A DNA stretch of 64,000 nt from an uncultured Eubacterium sp. (GCA_910583555.1 CAJTXO010000005.1:67319-131318); one strand, 5' to 3'; positions 19,351 through 28,312 are shown, counted from the stretch's first letter. A program made the numbers and translations. The notes: generated from the sequence alone by a model not told the origin.

Positions 19351-19410
19351 TTTTTGCCGGTGCCCGGCAACCAACGCTGGCAGGCCGTTCAACCGGCAAA
19401 AATTTTTTTT
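19351..19410 (+). terminator. Strong orphan terminator-like structure
   Basis: TTTTTGCCGGT (19351-19361) and ACCGGCAAAAA (19392-19402) pair perfectly over 11 bp; the 30-base loop can pair further (TGCC/GGCA). Eight T follow on the plus strand. No plus-strand gene lies upstream, and the likely promoter of the next gene (19464-19492) lies downstream, so it does not terminate any gene that I can see. It could end a small RNA or block read-through from upstream. Confidence 0.6.
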
Positions 19411-19463
19411 AAAATGTGCATTAAAGTAAACTTTTATATGAGGAAAAAAACCATTGTAGTTTC

Positions 19464-19492
19464 TTGTGATCAGAAAAACCAATGATTACACT
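19464..19492 (+). promoter_or_regulatory. Candidate promoter of the XRE gene at 19533
   Basis: TTGTGA (19464-19469), a 17-base spacer and TACACT (19487-19492). Two near-identical AAAAACCATTG/AAAAACCAATG direct repeats (around 19446 and 19474) flank and overlap it and may be operator half-sites. Confidence 0.45.
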
Positions 19493-19532
19493 TAAATCTG
19501 GAGATTAATTTATCAAAAGGAGGCGTTCTGCC

Positions 19533-19901
19533 GTGAACATACAAGATTTCAGACTGATCGGACTTCAGATCCGCAGCTTCCGCGAGGCAAAAAAAATCAG
19601 CCAGGAGCAGCTGGCCAATCAGGCCGGACTCGCAACCGGAACCATAGGTAAGATTGAGCGCGGACTCAATAACCCGAAAGCAGATACCCTGCTCCGCATC
19701 GCAGAGGAACTGGAAATCCCCTGCCAGTTGCTTTTTGAAAAGAACGGCCCGGGAAGAACTTACTTTTCTCCCCAGATCCACCGGCTTGTCCAGTACGCCA
19801 AACGGCTGAGCGATGACGAGGTAAACGCACTGTGCACCATCGCCAGCACAATGGACGGCAAGCACCGGGGCAGCTGGCACGATGCCGGGCGAAGGTTCTA
19901 A
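19533..19901 (+). CDS. XRE-family transcriptional regulator
   Basis: A 122-residue protein with a canonical Cro/C1 helix-turn-helix at about residues 8-66 (LGLQIRSFREAKKISQEQLA-like, then QAGLATGTIGKIERGLNNPK). A short C-terminal region of unknown role follows, ending in a basic, Gly-rich tail. The start is a GTG with AAGGAGG 9 bases upstream. Its stop overlaps the convergent spoIIP stop by 4 bases. It is divergent from an XRE-LytTR operon, so the two regulators could cross-regulate. Targets unknown. Confidence 0.85.
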   Translation: MNIQDFRLIGLQIRSFREAKKISQEQLANQAGLATGTIGKIERGLNNPKADTLLRIAEELEIPCQLLFEKNGPGRTYFSPQIHRLVQYAKRLSDDEVNALCTIASTMDGKHRGSWHDAGRRF

Positions 19902-21076
19902 AAACCATTTACTTCACCTTTCAATACATCCGCGATCACTTTTGCCAGTGGAGCCGCCGCGTTTTTCGCCTCCTCCACCGTATTATTCTCATTCCCTAAT
20001 TCTACCAATAGTGCACGTTCCGCCATATGAAGATTGTAACGGTATCCCTTCAGATAGATTGGTTTGGTAAATCCCTCATAGGTCTCCATCGCATGGCATT
20101 TCAGCTGCAAACTAAACGACAGGTTCGCCCCGAGGTTCGGATTATGTAAATAGTCGATCGGCCCGGATTTTGAACGGCTCATGCCATTAAAGAACATGAC
20201 AATCGCCGTACGCTTCCCGTCGATCATCGTAAACGTATGCTTGTTTTTGCCCACCGAATCCCGGTGCAGATCGATCGTCACCTGGATATCCGGATTTTCG
20301 GCCATCACCCTTCCCATGCCGTCGAGCGACTGGTTATACGCCTTGCTCCGGTCGATCGTCCCGTTGATCTGATCGTACTTCGTCTTGTCGTGATAGACGC
20401 CGTATCCGTTCTTTTCCAGCTCCTTTGCCAGTTCTGTCCCGACCCCCACGACCGAATCGGACTCCTTTCCCTTCTGGCTGTCGACGAACGCCTCCGAAGC
20501 CCCGTGCGTGTGATAGATCAGGATCTGCTTCTTGCCCGGTTTCTGTTTTAGCGTCATATTCCGCTTTAACATCTCATCCACCGGAAAGAGGTTTTTCTTC
20601 ACCGAAGTTGTCGAGTCAATAATATAAAAATGGTTCCACAGATAATTTACATCTTTATTTTCACGCAGCTTATTGACATAAGCCGCCGTTCCGGAGCCTC
20701 CCATCGCCTGGACCTGGGCGAGATTTTCCCCCGCGACCGCAGACGCGTCCCCCGAACTATAGAGCTCGGACTCATTCTCCGCCTCGGCGAGCTGCTCCTC
20801 CGTTTCTGCCGGACCGTTCTGGTTCTCCCGGTAGACCAGGCTCCCTTTCGCCAGTTTTTCCGAGCGGGAGACCGGGGAGAAAAAGCGGTTTCCTACTGCC
20901 AGCCGCAAAAACAGCGGCCCCTGCTCCATTTTCGCGGCGAGCATTCCGTTTTCGTACAATGAAATTCCGATATTTTCCAGTATCGTATTTTTATAGCTGC
21001 TCTGCATACACTCCAAATAAAAAAGCAGCGCGATCGCCCCGAGCGATACGATTATTTTTGAAAAACCTTTTTTCAC
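19898..21076 (-). CDS. spoIIP: Stage II sporulation protein P
   Basis: A 392-residue membrane-anchored peptidoglycan hydrolase that, with SpoIID and SpoIIM, thins septal peptidoglycan and drives engulfment. An N-terminal membrane helix (about residues 8-24) is followed by a variable extracytoplasmic region and the SpoIIP catalytic domain from about residue 190. The domain carries LIYHTHGASEAF, the later TIDLHRDSVGK, and VMFFNG, matching the amidase/endopeptidase metal-site residues. It lies about 77 bases downstream of gpr, the conserved gpr-spoIIP order of Bacillus and Clostridia. The ATG lacks a strong AGGAGG. Confident call from gene order and motifs. Confidence 0.95.
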   Translation of the reverse strand: MKKGFSKIIVSLGAIALLFYLECMQSSYKNTILENIGISLYENGMLAAKMEQGPLFLRLAVGNRFFSPVSRSEKLAKGSLVYRENQNGPAETEEQLAEAENESELYSSGDASAVAGENLAQVQAMGGSGTAAYVNKLRENKDVNYLWNHFYIIDSTTSVKKNLFPVDEMLKRNMTLKQKPGKKQILIYHTHGASEAFVDSQKGKESDSVVGVGTELAKELEKNGYGVYHDKTKYDQINGTIDRSKAYNQSLDGMGRVMAENPDIQVTIDLHRDSVGKNKHTFTMIDGKRTAIVMFFNGMSRSKSGPIDYLHNPNLGANLSFSLQLKCHAMETYEGFTKPIYLKGYRYNLHMAERALLVELGNENNTVEEAKNAAAPLAKVIADVLKGEVNGF

Positions 21077-21153
21077 GATCTTCCCCCCATGCTCTTCTTC
21101 TGATCAGCGGCCGGGCGAACCCCCATTAACATGTATAGCGCCTTTCTCTTTAT

Positions 21154-22068
21154 TTATGACACGATCGCCTTTTTTTGCAGGCAGTGGTTCAGTATTTTGG
21201 CGAGATCCTTAGCGATGATCGCCACCGATTCATCGATGTTTTTCGGCGTGACATACAGGTTATCCATCTCTTCCTGGAACACCTCCCGTATGAACGCCTC
21301 GATCTCTTCTTCGTTGTATCCCTGCTTCGTGAGCACTTTCTCCAGATGATCGCTGATGATCGTTTTTGCGTCCACGACCGTCGGCACACCGATGGCGATG
21401 ACCGGAATACCCAGACTCTCCTTTGACAGCGCGCGCCGATGGTTGCCGATGCCGGATCCGGGACTGATGCCCGTGTCGGTGAGCTGTACGGTCGTACATA
21501 GTCTTGACATGCTTCTGGCGGCCAGCGCGTCCACGACGATCACGACGTCCGGCGACGTCTTCTCGATGATCCCCTCTAAAATCTCCTCGGCCTCCATGCC
21601 GGTCTGCGCCATAACGCCCGGCGCGATGGCGCTCACCGTTCCGTACTCGTTTTCTTCCATGAAAAGTTCCCCAAACTCCCGCTTAAAATGGCGCGTGACA
21701 AAGATGCACTCGACCATGCGGGGGCCGAGGGAATCGCTCGTCACATGCTGGTTGCCGAGCCCGGCGATCAACACGGATTTATGTCTCAGCCCTTCCACCA
21801 GTTTTTCGAGCTCCCTGGCGATGCATAGGAGCAGGCTCTCTTTTTCCGCCCCCTCTTTCGGCATATCGCCCGATTCGATCGTCACATAGCGCCCTCTCGG
21901 TTTTTTCATGGCGCGGCTTCCCCGCTCATCTTTGATGTTGACAGTCGTTATGTGCGCCTTCGCTTCCCTGTCAAAGTGTTTTTCCAGCACGACGCCTTTG
22001 ATCTCCACATTGTTCCTCGGAAAACTCTCGCGGATCTCCAATGCCAGATCGGTAATTTTCTCAGCCAT
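21154..22068 (-). CDS. gpr: GPR endopeptidase (spore germination protease)
   Basis: A 304-residue protease that degrades small acid-soluble spore proteins at germination. The start MAEKITDLALEIRESFP resembles the propeptide region that is removed during spore maturation. Conserved family blocks are visible: GLGNQHVTSDSLGPRMVE (about residue 105), DVVIVVDALAARSMSRL (about 175) and QLTDTGISPGSGIGN (about 197). GGGAGG precedes the ATG. It is divergent from rpsT and upstream of spoIIP, the same neighbourhood as in Bacillus. Expression in the forespore under sigma-G is expected; I could not identify a clear sigma-G promoter by eye. Confidence 0.97.
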   Translation of the reverse strand: MAEKITDLALEIRESFPRNNVEIKGVVLEKHFDREAKAHITTVNIKDERGSRAMKKPRGRYVTIESGDMPKEGAEKESLLLCIARELEKLVEGLRHKSVLIAGLGNQHVTSDSLGPRMVECIFVTRHFKREFGELFMEENEYGTVSAIAPGVMAQTGMEAEEILEGIIEKTSPDVVIVVDALAARSMSRLCTTVQLTDTGISPGSGIGNHRRALSKESLGIPVIAIGVPTVVDAKTIISDHLEKVLTKQGYNEEEIEAFIREVFQEEMDNLYVTPKNIDESVAIIAKDLAKILNHCLQKKAIVS

Positions 22069-22139
22069 AGTCTTTCAAGCCTCCCAAACTAACGATTTCA
22101 GATAATAACTAGATTTACCTGATTTTTTTATTTTATGTA

Positions 22140-22168
22140 TTGACACGACCCTCGTTTTGTACTATTAT
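22140..22168 (+). promoter_or_regulatory. Sigma-A promoter of rpsT
   Basis: TTGACA (22140-22145), a 17-base spacer and TATTAT (22163-22168). The untranslated leader is roughly 80 bases. Confidence 0.85.
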
Positions 22169-22256
22169 ATTTTAAGTATGTTTGTGTTAATGTCCGTGTC
22201 CGTTTAACCAGACATCGTATCTTAAAATAATTCATATCGAGATGGAGGTGTTACCA

Positions 22257-22520
22257 TTGGCAAATATTAAGTCTGCAAAAAAGCGAATCCTTGTTTCACA
22301 GAAAAGAGCTGACAGAAACAAAGCAATCCGTTCCTCAGTTAAGACCGCGATCAAAAAAGTAGACGCTGCTGTTGCGGCAAATGACAAAGCTGCTGCGAAC
22401 GAGGCGTTGTTAAAAGCAGTATCCACGATCGACAAGGCTGCCCGGAAGGGAATTTATCATAAAAATAACGCGGCCAGAAAAGTATCCCGTCTGACCACCG
22501 CAGTAAATAAACTTGCGTAA
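22257..22520 (+). CDS. rpsT: 30S ribosomal protein S20
   Basis: 87 residues, Lys/Ala-rich, beginning ANIKSAKKRILVSQKRADRN after the initiator, which is the S20 signature. It binds 16S rRNA in the 30S subunit body. The start is the TTG at 22257, 8 bases after GGAGG; the in-frame ATG at 22242 overlaps the ribosome binding site and would add five residues that S20 does not have. A rare initiation codon is also found for S20 in other bacteria, where it limits expression. Monocistronic, with its own promoter and a strong terminator. Confidence 0.97.
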   Translation: MANIKSAKKRILVSQKRADRNKAIRSSVKTAIKKVDAAVAANDKAAANEALLKAVSTIDKAARKGIYHKNNAARKVSRLTTAVNKLA

Positions 22521-22593
22521 GAAATAAACGCAGGTTTGCATAAAGACAGGACGTCTGGATCAATCCGTCATGGTTCAGGCTGCCCGGATAGAA

Positions 22594-22620
22594 AGGTGTG
22601 CGATTTCGCATACCTTTTTT
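22594..22620 (+). terminator. Intrinsic terminator of rpsT
   Basis: A 10-bp stem AGGTGTGCGA/TCGCATACCT with one G-U pair and a 2-base TT apex, followed by six or more T. Confidence 0.9.
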
Positions 22621-22632
22621 GTTCTACAATGG

Positions 22633-22661
22633 TTTACAAAAAACAAAAAAAATGGTACAAT
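22633..22661 (+). promoter_or_regulatory. Sigma-A promoter of the deaminase gene
   Basis: TTTACA (22633-22638), a 17-base A-rich spacer and TACAAT (22656-22661), 31 bases before the ATG at 22692. Confidence 0.75.
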
Positions 22662-22691
22662 CAAACGTAGTAACATTAGTAGGAGGAACGT

Positions 22692-23171
22692 ATGAAAAAT
22701 ACCGATTATCTTTCGTGGGATCAGTATTTTATGGGTATTGCCCTTCTGTCAGCCGAGCGCAGCAAAGATCCCCACACCCGTGTCGGGGCCTGCATCGTCG
22801 ATACTGACAATAAAATACTGTCCGTCGGTTACAACGGGATGCCATGCGGCTGTTCCGACGACGAATATCCCTGGGAAAACAGCGGTGAGCCGCTTGACAC
22901 AAAATATCTATACGTATGTCACGCTGAACTGAATGCCCTTCTCAACTACTCGGGTTTTAAATTGAAAGGGGCGAGGATCTACACCACTCTCTTTCCCTGT
23001 AACGAATGCACAAAAGCACTGATCCAGTCAGGGATTCAGGAAGTGATCTACCGTGAGGACAAATATTCGGATACCGCCAGTGTCATATCCGCGAAAAAGA
23101 TGATGAGATCTGCTGGCGTTTCCCACCGCAGATACGAAGGATCTGGTAAACAATTACATTTACTCATCTGA
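22692..23171 (+). CDS. Deoxycytidylate deaminase family protein (ComEB-like)
   Basis: A 159-residue zinc-dependent deaminase. Motifs: HTRVGACIVD near residue 26, HAELNALLNYS (His and catalytic Glu) near residue 77, and TTLFPCNECTKALIQSGI (the two Cys ligands) near residue 100. These fit dCMP deaminase, which makes dUMP for thymidylate synthesis; ComEB of Bacillus is the same family. TAGGAGG precedes the ATG. It has its own promoter and is followed after about 98 bases by the chemoreceptor gene. No competence genes are adjacent. Confidence 0.93.
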   Translation: MKNTDYLSWDQYFMGIALLSAERSKDPHTRVGACIVDTDNKILSVGYNGMPCGCSDDEYPWENSGEPLDTKYLYVCHAELNALLNYSGFKLKGARIYTTLFPCNECTKALIQSGIQEVIYREDKYSDTASVISAKKMMRSAGVSHRRYEGSGKQLHLLI

Positions 23172-23269
23172 CCTTATAACAAGCAGGCAAACCGTTTTGT
23201 GTCTGTGCGCACCGGACACGACTATTTACGTAATATATGAAAAAACTGTGCGCAGAAATGAGGCGTACG

Positions 23270-25957
23270 ATGAAAAAAGATGAAAAAAAACAAAAAAAAG
23301 AATTTAAGTGGAAAGAAATAAAATGGATGGAAAAACTGCGCCAGGCGCCAAAGACGAAAAAAACAACAGAATCTGACGCCGCGGGGGAGCAGAAAACATC
23401 CGGATCCAAACCGAAACGATTGAATAAGCTGCATAAACTACATAAAAAAACAGCGGACACTACGCATAAAAAAGCCGCAGACCGACCGGAAAAACCGGCA
23501 GCCGCCATCATAGGCAGATTGTCGGCTGCCGGAAAGCGCATGGCGCGGATGGCAAAGACCATTCCCCTGCCCTTCTCCCGGAGCGATGACGAAGACGGGC
23601 CGCTGCTGGACGGAAATGTAAAGATCCTTCCGCAATTTTGCATCCAGACAAAACTGATCGGATGTTTTATCATTCCGGTCATTATGATCATCCTGCTCGG
23701 CGTCGTCTCCTACACCCGCTCTTCGAAGGCACTGAATGAAAGTTATGAGTCCGCCATCACACAGACGATGAACATGGCGAAGGAATATTTCTCGTTTGTA
23801 TTTTCGAACATTGAATCCGATATGAACGTATACCTTTTGGACACACAGCTCAGCGCCTATTACTCGGGTGAGTACAGCACGAATGAAACCCAGCAGGAAA
23901 GGGTCAGCGAACTGAAAAAGAAATACGATACGGCTTCCGAAAAAGTGAACCGCCAGCGGAACGGATCCATTAGTTACTACAAGGCATATAAGGAAATGTC
24001 CGATGCGCTGCGGGAATACGAGTTGTACAAAGAGATCATCGACAACGCCAGCGATAACGAACGGGATACCTATGCCGCGCTTAACACCTCTGTGAGCAAT
24101 AAAGTGGCGGCAAACCAGTTTATCGGAAATATATACATATTTAAGGAAAACCAGAACATCATCAGCTCGCAGCCGAGGCTCCGCGATACTGCGGTGACAA
24201 CGGAAGATTACACTAAGATTGACGCTAATACGACCGGACTTTACAGTACATTTCTCGAGACAAATCTCGGAAAGAATGTGGTCGGCGATACGGCCAACTA
24301 TCACTGGAGCGGGACTGTTCCCGAACTCGACAATATCCTTTCCGTAAGCAGCAGCGACTACCTGCTGCGCGTGGCTCACGACCTCTCGTCCACGAGTGAC
24401 GCCGTGATCATCGTTGACATCCGCAAGGATGCGATCATGAACATATTGCGGGATCTGAACCTCGGAGAGGGAAGCTACGTCGGACTGATCACAGGAAATA
24501 ATGAGGAATTTACGATCGAGGGGAGATCGCTTGTCACCGATACCGAAGAAGGCACCGACTCCGGCAACGCCACGGACGTCGTGGCAGAGCCGGTCTACAC
24601 CGGTCAGGAATTCTATCAGGACGCCCTGAATTCCGAGCAGGAAAGCGGTTCCCGCTATGTGCGGTATGATGGAACATCTTATTTATTTACCTATCAGAAG
24701 CTTGAAACAACCGGCATCATGCTGTGCAGCCTCGTCCCGTCTTCTCTGATCGTGGCCTCGGCAAACAGCATACGGATCGTCACGATCATACTCGTGCTCG
24801 TTTCCTGTTTGATCGCGATCATCGTTGGAACTTTGATCTCAAAAGGTTTCAGCCTTTCGATCAATGCTTCGATCCATGAGCTCGAAAAAGTTTCGCATGG
24901 GGATCTTACCGTGGAATTCCGCACAAAGCGCCGGGATGAATTCGCGCTCCTGTACGGAAGCTGTAATGACATGCTCGCCAATATACGCGGGTTGATCATT
25001 GAAGTGGAATCGGTGTACGACGCCCTTACCGTGTCACTGAACCAGGTGGATTCCTCTTCCACCACGTTCTCGCAGACGACGAAAGACATCCAGACTTCGA
25101 TACACGAAGTAGAGACCGGCGTCGGGCAACAGACTGAAAGCGCGACCGCCTGCCTGACCGAGATGGACAGCCTGTTTGGCAAGATCAATAATGTAAATGA
25201 AAACGCAAATGAGATCGGAAAAATCGCCGCCTCGACACAGGATGCGATCGCGTCCGGTATTACGACGATGGATAACCTGAACGAAAAGACCAAATCGACG
25301 ACTGAGATCACGGAGAATATCATCCTTACGATCAAACAGCTCTCCGCCCACTCCCGCGACATCGGTCTGATCCTGAGCAGCATCAATGATATTGCGCAGG
25401 AAACAAACCTCCTTTCGCTGAACGCCTCCATTGAGGCCGCAAGGGCGGGTTCTGCCGGAAAGGGATTCTCCGTCGTAGCGAACCAGATCCGTAAACTGGC
25501 CGACCAGTGTCTGACGTCTGCCGGTGAGATTTCTGATATTGTAAACCAGATCACCGTCGCGACGAAGACGGCGGTGAAAACGGCAGAGTCGGCGGAGGAG
25601 ATCGTGGAAGAACAGGTGGAAGCCGTTGCCGATACCGCGCAATCCTTCCAGAATCTGAAACTGCGTATCGAAAAACTTTCCGAAAATCTGGAGAGCATCC
25701 AGAACAGTTCGAAAGATATGGAAACTTCCGGCTCCTCGACGTTAAAATCGGTGGAAAACATTTCCGCCATCCTCGAAGAGACGCTGGCCTCCGTCACATC
25801 GGTAGCTACTGGCACTGACAAGCAGTCCGAGGCGCTCACCTCGCTGAACGACGCTTCCTCCCAGCTTGTCACGCGTGCTGACCGTCTCGGCGACGCCATC
25901 TCGAAATTTAAGACAAAAAAGAACGGAAAAAAGAAGGCGAAAACGCAGAAGATCTGA
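23270..25957 (+). CDS. Methyl-accepting chemotaxis protein with a long cytoplasmic N-terminus
   Basis: About 895 residues. An unusual N-terminal stretch of about 125 residues rich in Lys, Ala and Thr precedes the first membrane helix (KLIGCFIIPVIMIILLGVVS). An extracytoplasmic sensor of about 320 residues follows (Cache-like by size), then a second helix (ITIILVLVSCLIAIIVGTLI), a HAMP domain, and the signalling coiled coil with hairpin tip QETNLLSLNASIEAARAGSA. The start is uncertain: the ATG at 23270 has GAGG 6 bases upstream, but the in-frame ATG at 23237 is possible. It is unlinked to other chemotaxis genes and ends at a strong terminator. The ligand is unknown. Confidence 0.93.
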   Translation: MKKDEKKQKKEFKWKEIKWMEKLRQAPKTKKTTESDAAGEQKTSGSKPKRLNKLHKLHKKTADTTHKKAADRPEKPAAAIIGRLSAAGKRMARMAKTIPLPFSRSDDEDGPLLDGNVKILPQFCIQTKLIGCFIIPVIMIILLGVVSYTRSSKALNESYESAITQTMNMAKEYFSFVFSNIESDMNVYLLDTQLSAYYSGEYSTNETQQERVSELKKKYDTASEKVNRQRNGSISYYKAYKEMSDALREYELYKEIIDNASDNERDTYAALNTSVSNKVAANQFIGNIYIFKENQNIISSQPRLRDTAVTTEDYTKIDANTTGLYSTFLETNLGKNVVGDTANYHWSGTVPELDNILSVSSSDYLLRVAHDLSSTSDAVIIVDIRKDAIMNILRDLNLGEGSYVGLITGNNEEFTIEGRSLVTDTEEGTDSGNATDVVAEPVYTGQEFYQDALNSEQESGSRYVRYDGTSYLFTYQKLETTGIMLCSLVPSSLIVASANSIRIVTIILVLVSCLIAIIVGTLISKGFSLSINASIHELEKVSHGDLTVEFRTKRRDEFALLYGSCNDMLANIRGLIIEVESVYDALTVSLNQVDSSSTTFSQTTKDIQTSIHEVETGVGQQTESATACLTEMDSLFGKINNVNENANEIGKIAASTQDAIASGITTMDNLNEKTKSTTEITENIILTIKQLSAHSRDIGLILSSINDIAQETNLLSLNASIEAARAGSAGKGFSVVANQIRKLADQCLTSAGEISDIVNQITVATKTAVKTAESAEEIVEEQVEAVADTAQSFQNLKLRIEKLSENLESIQNSSKDMETSGSSTLKSVENISAILEETLASVTSVATGTDKQSEALTSLNDASSQLVTRADRLGDAISKFKTKKNGKKKAKTQKI

Positions 25958-25981
25958 CGCTGACCGCCTGTGGAAAAAAAT

Positions 25982-26041
25982 AAAAACGACCGTGGCATTC
26001 CATCGTCATATGTGTAACGATAGGATGCCGCGGTCGTTTTT
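25982..26041. terminator. Bidirectional terminator between the chemoreceptor and amidase genes
   Basis: Long stem pairing AAAAACGACCG (from 25982) with CGGTCGTTTTT (to 26041), extended by GGCAT/ATGCC and CATCG/CGATAG after mismatches. T tracts are present on both strands. Confidence 0.85.
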
Positions 26042-26063
26042 GTGTCAGTTACTACGTGAGATT

Positions 26064-26744
26064 TTATGTAAGTTTAGCCGCCACTTCCGCCTTAAAGTCC
26101 TGCCACGCGTCTTCGTGTTCCACAAAGTATTTGGGGCAGATCTTCTCCGTCACGTCGTAGTGGCGGATCACATTTGCTTCCGTGAACTGGTATTTCTTAC
26201 AGAGATATGCCGTGAGCTGCACGAGGGAACGGTAGGTCGCATTCGAAAACTTCCCGCTCTTGCGCTTGTGGCAGCACTCAATGGATATCGTATCAACGTT
26301 TCTGTCATTCGACGCGTAGGCAATCTCGTTCAGCGGGATGCACTGAATGATCTCGCCGTCGATACCGATCACAAAATGGCTGCTCGCGTACGTTTTGTTT
26401 TTTTTCTTTTTATTGATTTCTGGCAGATTATTAAAATAGTTGCGGTTCGCCGCCGCTCCCGTGCCCGGATTGGCCGTGTAATGGACGACGACGCCATGCA
26501 CTTCCGAAAGCGCCGTCCCCGGTCTGGAAAACTCATTTGGCTCGAGAAAATTTTCCTCGATGCCGGGAGGCAGGAGCGCCTGCGCCGCCTCTGCCGCCTC
26601 TGCTGCCTTTCGCGCCTGTTCCTTCTCGGAGATACTGCGGAAAAAAACACTTAGGACGATAAGCAGAAGGACTGTGATACTGACGATCACAGTATACAGT
26701 CCTGCTTTTTTTCTGCCTCTATATCTTCTATTTCTATTCCACAC
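26064..26744 (-). CDS. N-acetylmuramoyl-L-alanine amidase (Amidase_2), membrane-anchored
   Basis: A 226-residue protein with a basic cytoplasmic start, a membrane helix at about residues 16-36 and a T7-lysozyme/PGRP-type amidase domain. Zinc-site motifs are VVHYTANPGTGAAANRNYF (first His), SSHFVIGIDGEIIQCIPLNE, and NVIRHYDVTEKICPKYF near the C-terminus (second His, with Cys where many homologues have a catalytic Lys/Thr region). It cleaves the bond between muramic acid and L-Ala. The ATG lies inside the guaB 3' end (11-base overlap), so it is made from the guaB transcript, an odd partnership for a wall hydrolase. Confidence 0.92.
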   Translation of the reverse strand: MWNRNRRYRGRKKAGLYTVIVSITVLLLIVLSVFFRSISEKEQARKAAEAAEAAQALLPPGIEENFLEPNEFSRPGTALSEVHGVVVHYTANPGTGAAANRNYFNNLPEINKKKKNKTYASSHFVIGIDGEIIQCIPLNEIAYASNDRNVDTISIECCHKRKSGKFSNATYRSLVQLTAYLCKKYQFTEANVIRHYDVTEKICPKYFVEHEDAWQDFKAEVAAKLT

Positions 26745-28185
26745 TGTAATTCGGAGCCTCTTTCGTTATATGAATGTCATGCGGATGGCTCTCTTTGAGC
26801 GCCGCTGCGGAAATCTTTACAAACTTTCCGTTTTCTTTCAGCGATTCAATGTCTTTCGCTCCGCAGTAACCCATACCAGAGCGGATACCACCGATCAGCT
26901 GGAATACTGTATCTTCCACGGTACCTTTGTAAGCCACACGCCCTTCCACGCCTTCTGGTACGAGTTTTTTCGCATCCTGCTGGAAATAGCGGTCCTTGCT
27001 GCCGTTTTCCATCGCCGCGATCGACCCCATGCCGCGGTATACTTTATATTTTCTTCCCTGGAACAGTTCGAACGTTCCCGGACTCTCGTCACATCCGGCA
27101 AAAATGCTTCCCATCATGCACACATTGGCTCCGGCCGCGATCGCCTTCGTCATATCTCCCGAATATTTGATCCCGCCGTCGGCGATGATCGGAATGCCAT
27201 ATTCCTTCGCCACCTCGTAGCAGTCCATGATCGCCGTCACCTGCGGCACGCCGATTCCAGCAACTACACGCGTCGTACAGATCGATCCTGGCCCGATGCC
27301 GACCTTCACCGCATTGACGCCGGCCTCGATAAGCGCCCTTGTCGCCTCTCCGGTCGCCACATTTCCCGCGATGATGTCCAGATTCGGATACGCCTCCCGC
27401 ACCATTTTCACCGCCTTCAGCACATTGGCCGAATGCCCGTGCGCCGTATCGATAACGATCACATCCACTTTTGCCTTTGCCAGCGCGTCGACACGTTCCA
27501 GAATGTTTGCCGTCACGCCGACGCCCGCGCCGCACAGAAGACGCCCCTGGGAATCTTTGGCCGAGTTCGGATACTTGATCTGTTTCTCAATGTCCTTAAT
27601 AGTGATCAATCCGCTTAAATTTCCGTCTTTATCGACGATCGGAAGCTTTTCCTTTCTCGCGTCGGCGAGGATCTTCTTCGCCTCATCAAGCGTAATGCCC
27701 TCTCTCGCCGTCACAAGTCCCTCCGACGTCATGCTCTCTTTGATCTTTTTGGAAAAGTCTGTCTCAAATTTCAGATCGCGGTTCGTAATGATACCGACCA
27801 GCTTTTTCCCCTCGGTGATCGGCACACCAGAAATACGAAATTTCGCCATCAGATTGTTGGCATCTTCCAGTGAATGCTCGGGGGAAAGATAAAATGGATC
27901 TGTGATGACACCATTTTCAGATCGTTTTACCTTGTCCACCTCATCTGCCTGCTGCTCTATCGTCATATTTTTATGTATGATGCCGATACCGCCCTGCCTC
28001 GCCATCGCGATCGCCATGCGGTACTCCGTGACCGTATCCATGCCCGCGCTCATCATCGGAATATTCAACTTGATCTTCTTCGTCAGATGAGTTTCCAGGC
28101 AAACCTGGTTCGGTATGACTTCCGAGTATCCTGGTACCAATAAAACGTCGTCAAATGTAATGCCTTCACCAATAATCTTTCCCAT
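26734..28185 (-). CDS. guaB: Inosine-5'-monophosphate dehydrogenase
   Basis: A 483-residue enzyme that oxidises IMP to XMP, the committed step of GMP synthesis. The N-terminal barrel part starts GEGITFDDVLLVPGYSEV; two CBS domains sit at about residues 95-205; the catalytic loop GPGSICTTRVVAGIG holds the active Cys (near residue 303); and the flap region has EGVEGRVAYKG. Length and order are typical. It has a near-consensus promoter and a short leader without room for a purine riboswitch. The gene overlaps the amidase gene at its 3' end. Confidence 0.98.
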   Translation of the reverse strand: MGKIIGEGITFDDVLLVPGYSEVIPNQVCLETHLTKKIKLNIPMMSAGMDTVTEYRMAIAMARQGGIGIIHKNMTIEQQADEVDKVKRSENGVITDPFYLSPEHSLEDANNLMAKFRISGVPITEGKKLVGIITNRDLKFETDFSKKIKESMTSEGLVTAREGITLDEAKKILADARKEKLPIVDKDGNLSGLITIKDIEKQIKYPNSAKDSQGRLLCGAGVGVTANILERVDALAKAKVDVIVIDTAHGHSANVLKAVKMVREAYPNLDIIAGNVATGEATRALIEAGVNAVKVGIGPGSICTTRVVAGIGVPQVTAIMDCYEVAKEYGIPIIADGGIKYSGDMTKAIAAGANVCMMGSIFAGCDESPGTFELFQGRKYKVYRGMGSIAAMENGSKDRYFQQDAKKLVPEGVEGRVAYKGTVEDTVFQLIGGIRSGMGYCGAKDIESLKENGKFVKISAAALKESHPHDIHITKEAPNYSVE

Positions 28186-28237
28186 CTCTCTCGTCCTCTC
28201 TTTGAATTTTTGTTTTGTCTGAAATTATATTTTTATG

Positions 28238-28266
28238 ATTATATCCAATATCAATATAAATGTCAA
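28238..28266 (-). promoter_or_regulatory. Sigma-A promoter of guaB
   Basis: On the minus strand TTGACA (28266-28261), a 17-base spacer and TATAAT (28243-28238). This is a full consensus match in an A/T-rich region. Confidence 0.9.
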
Positions 28267-28312
28267 GATACTTTTTAAACTATTTTTTTCTTAAATTTTT
28301 TTAAAAAAATGC

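Noticed and set aside
22242..22256. ATG start for ribosomal protein S20 at 22242
   Set aside because: That ATG overlaps the ribosome binding site and would add residues not found in S20; the TTG at 22257 fits the family start.
28186..28237. Purine riboswitch before guaB
   Set aside because: The transcript leader is roughly 45 bases and lacks the conserved junction sequences.
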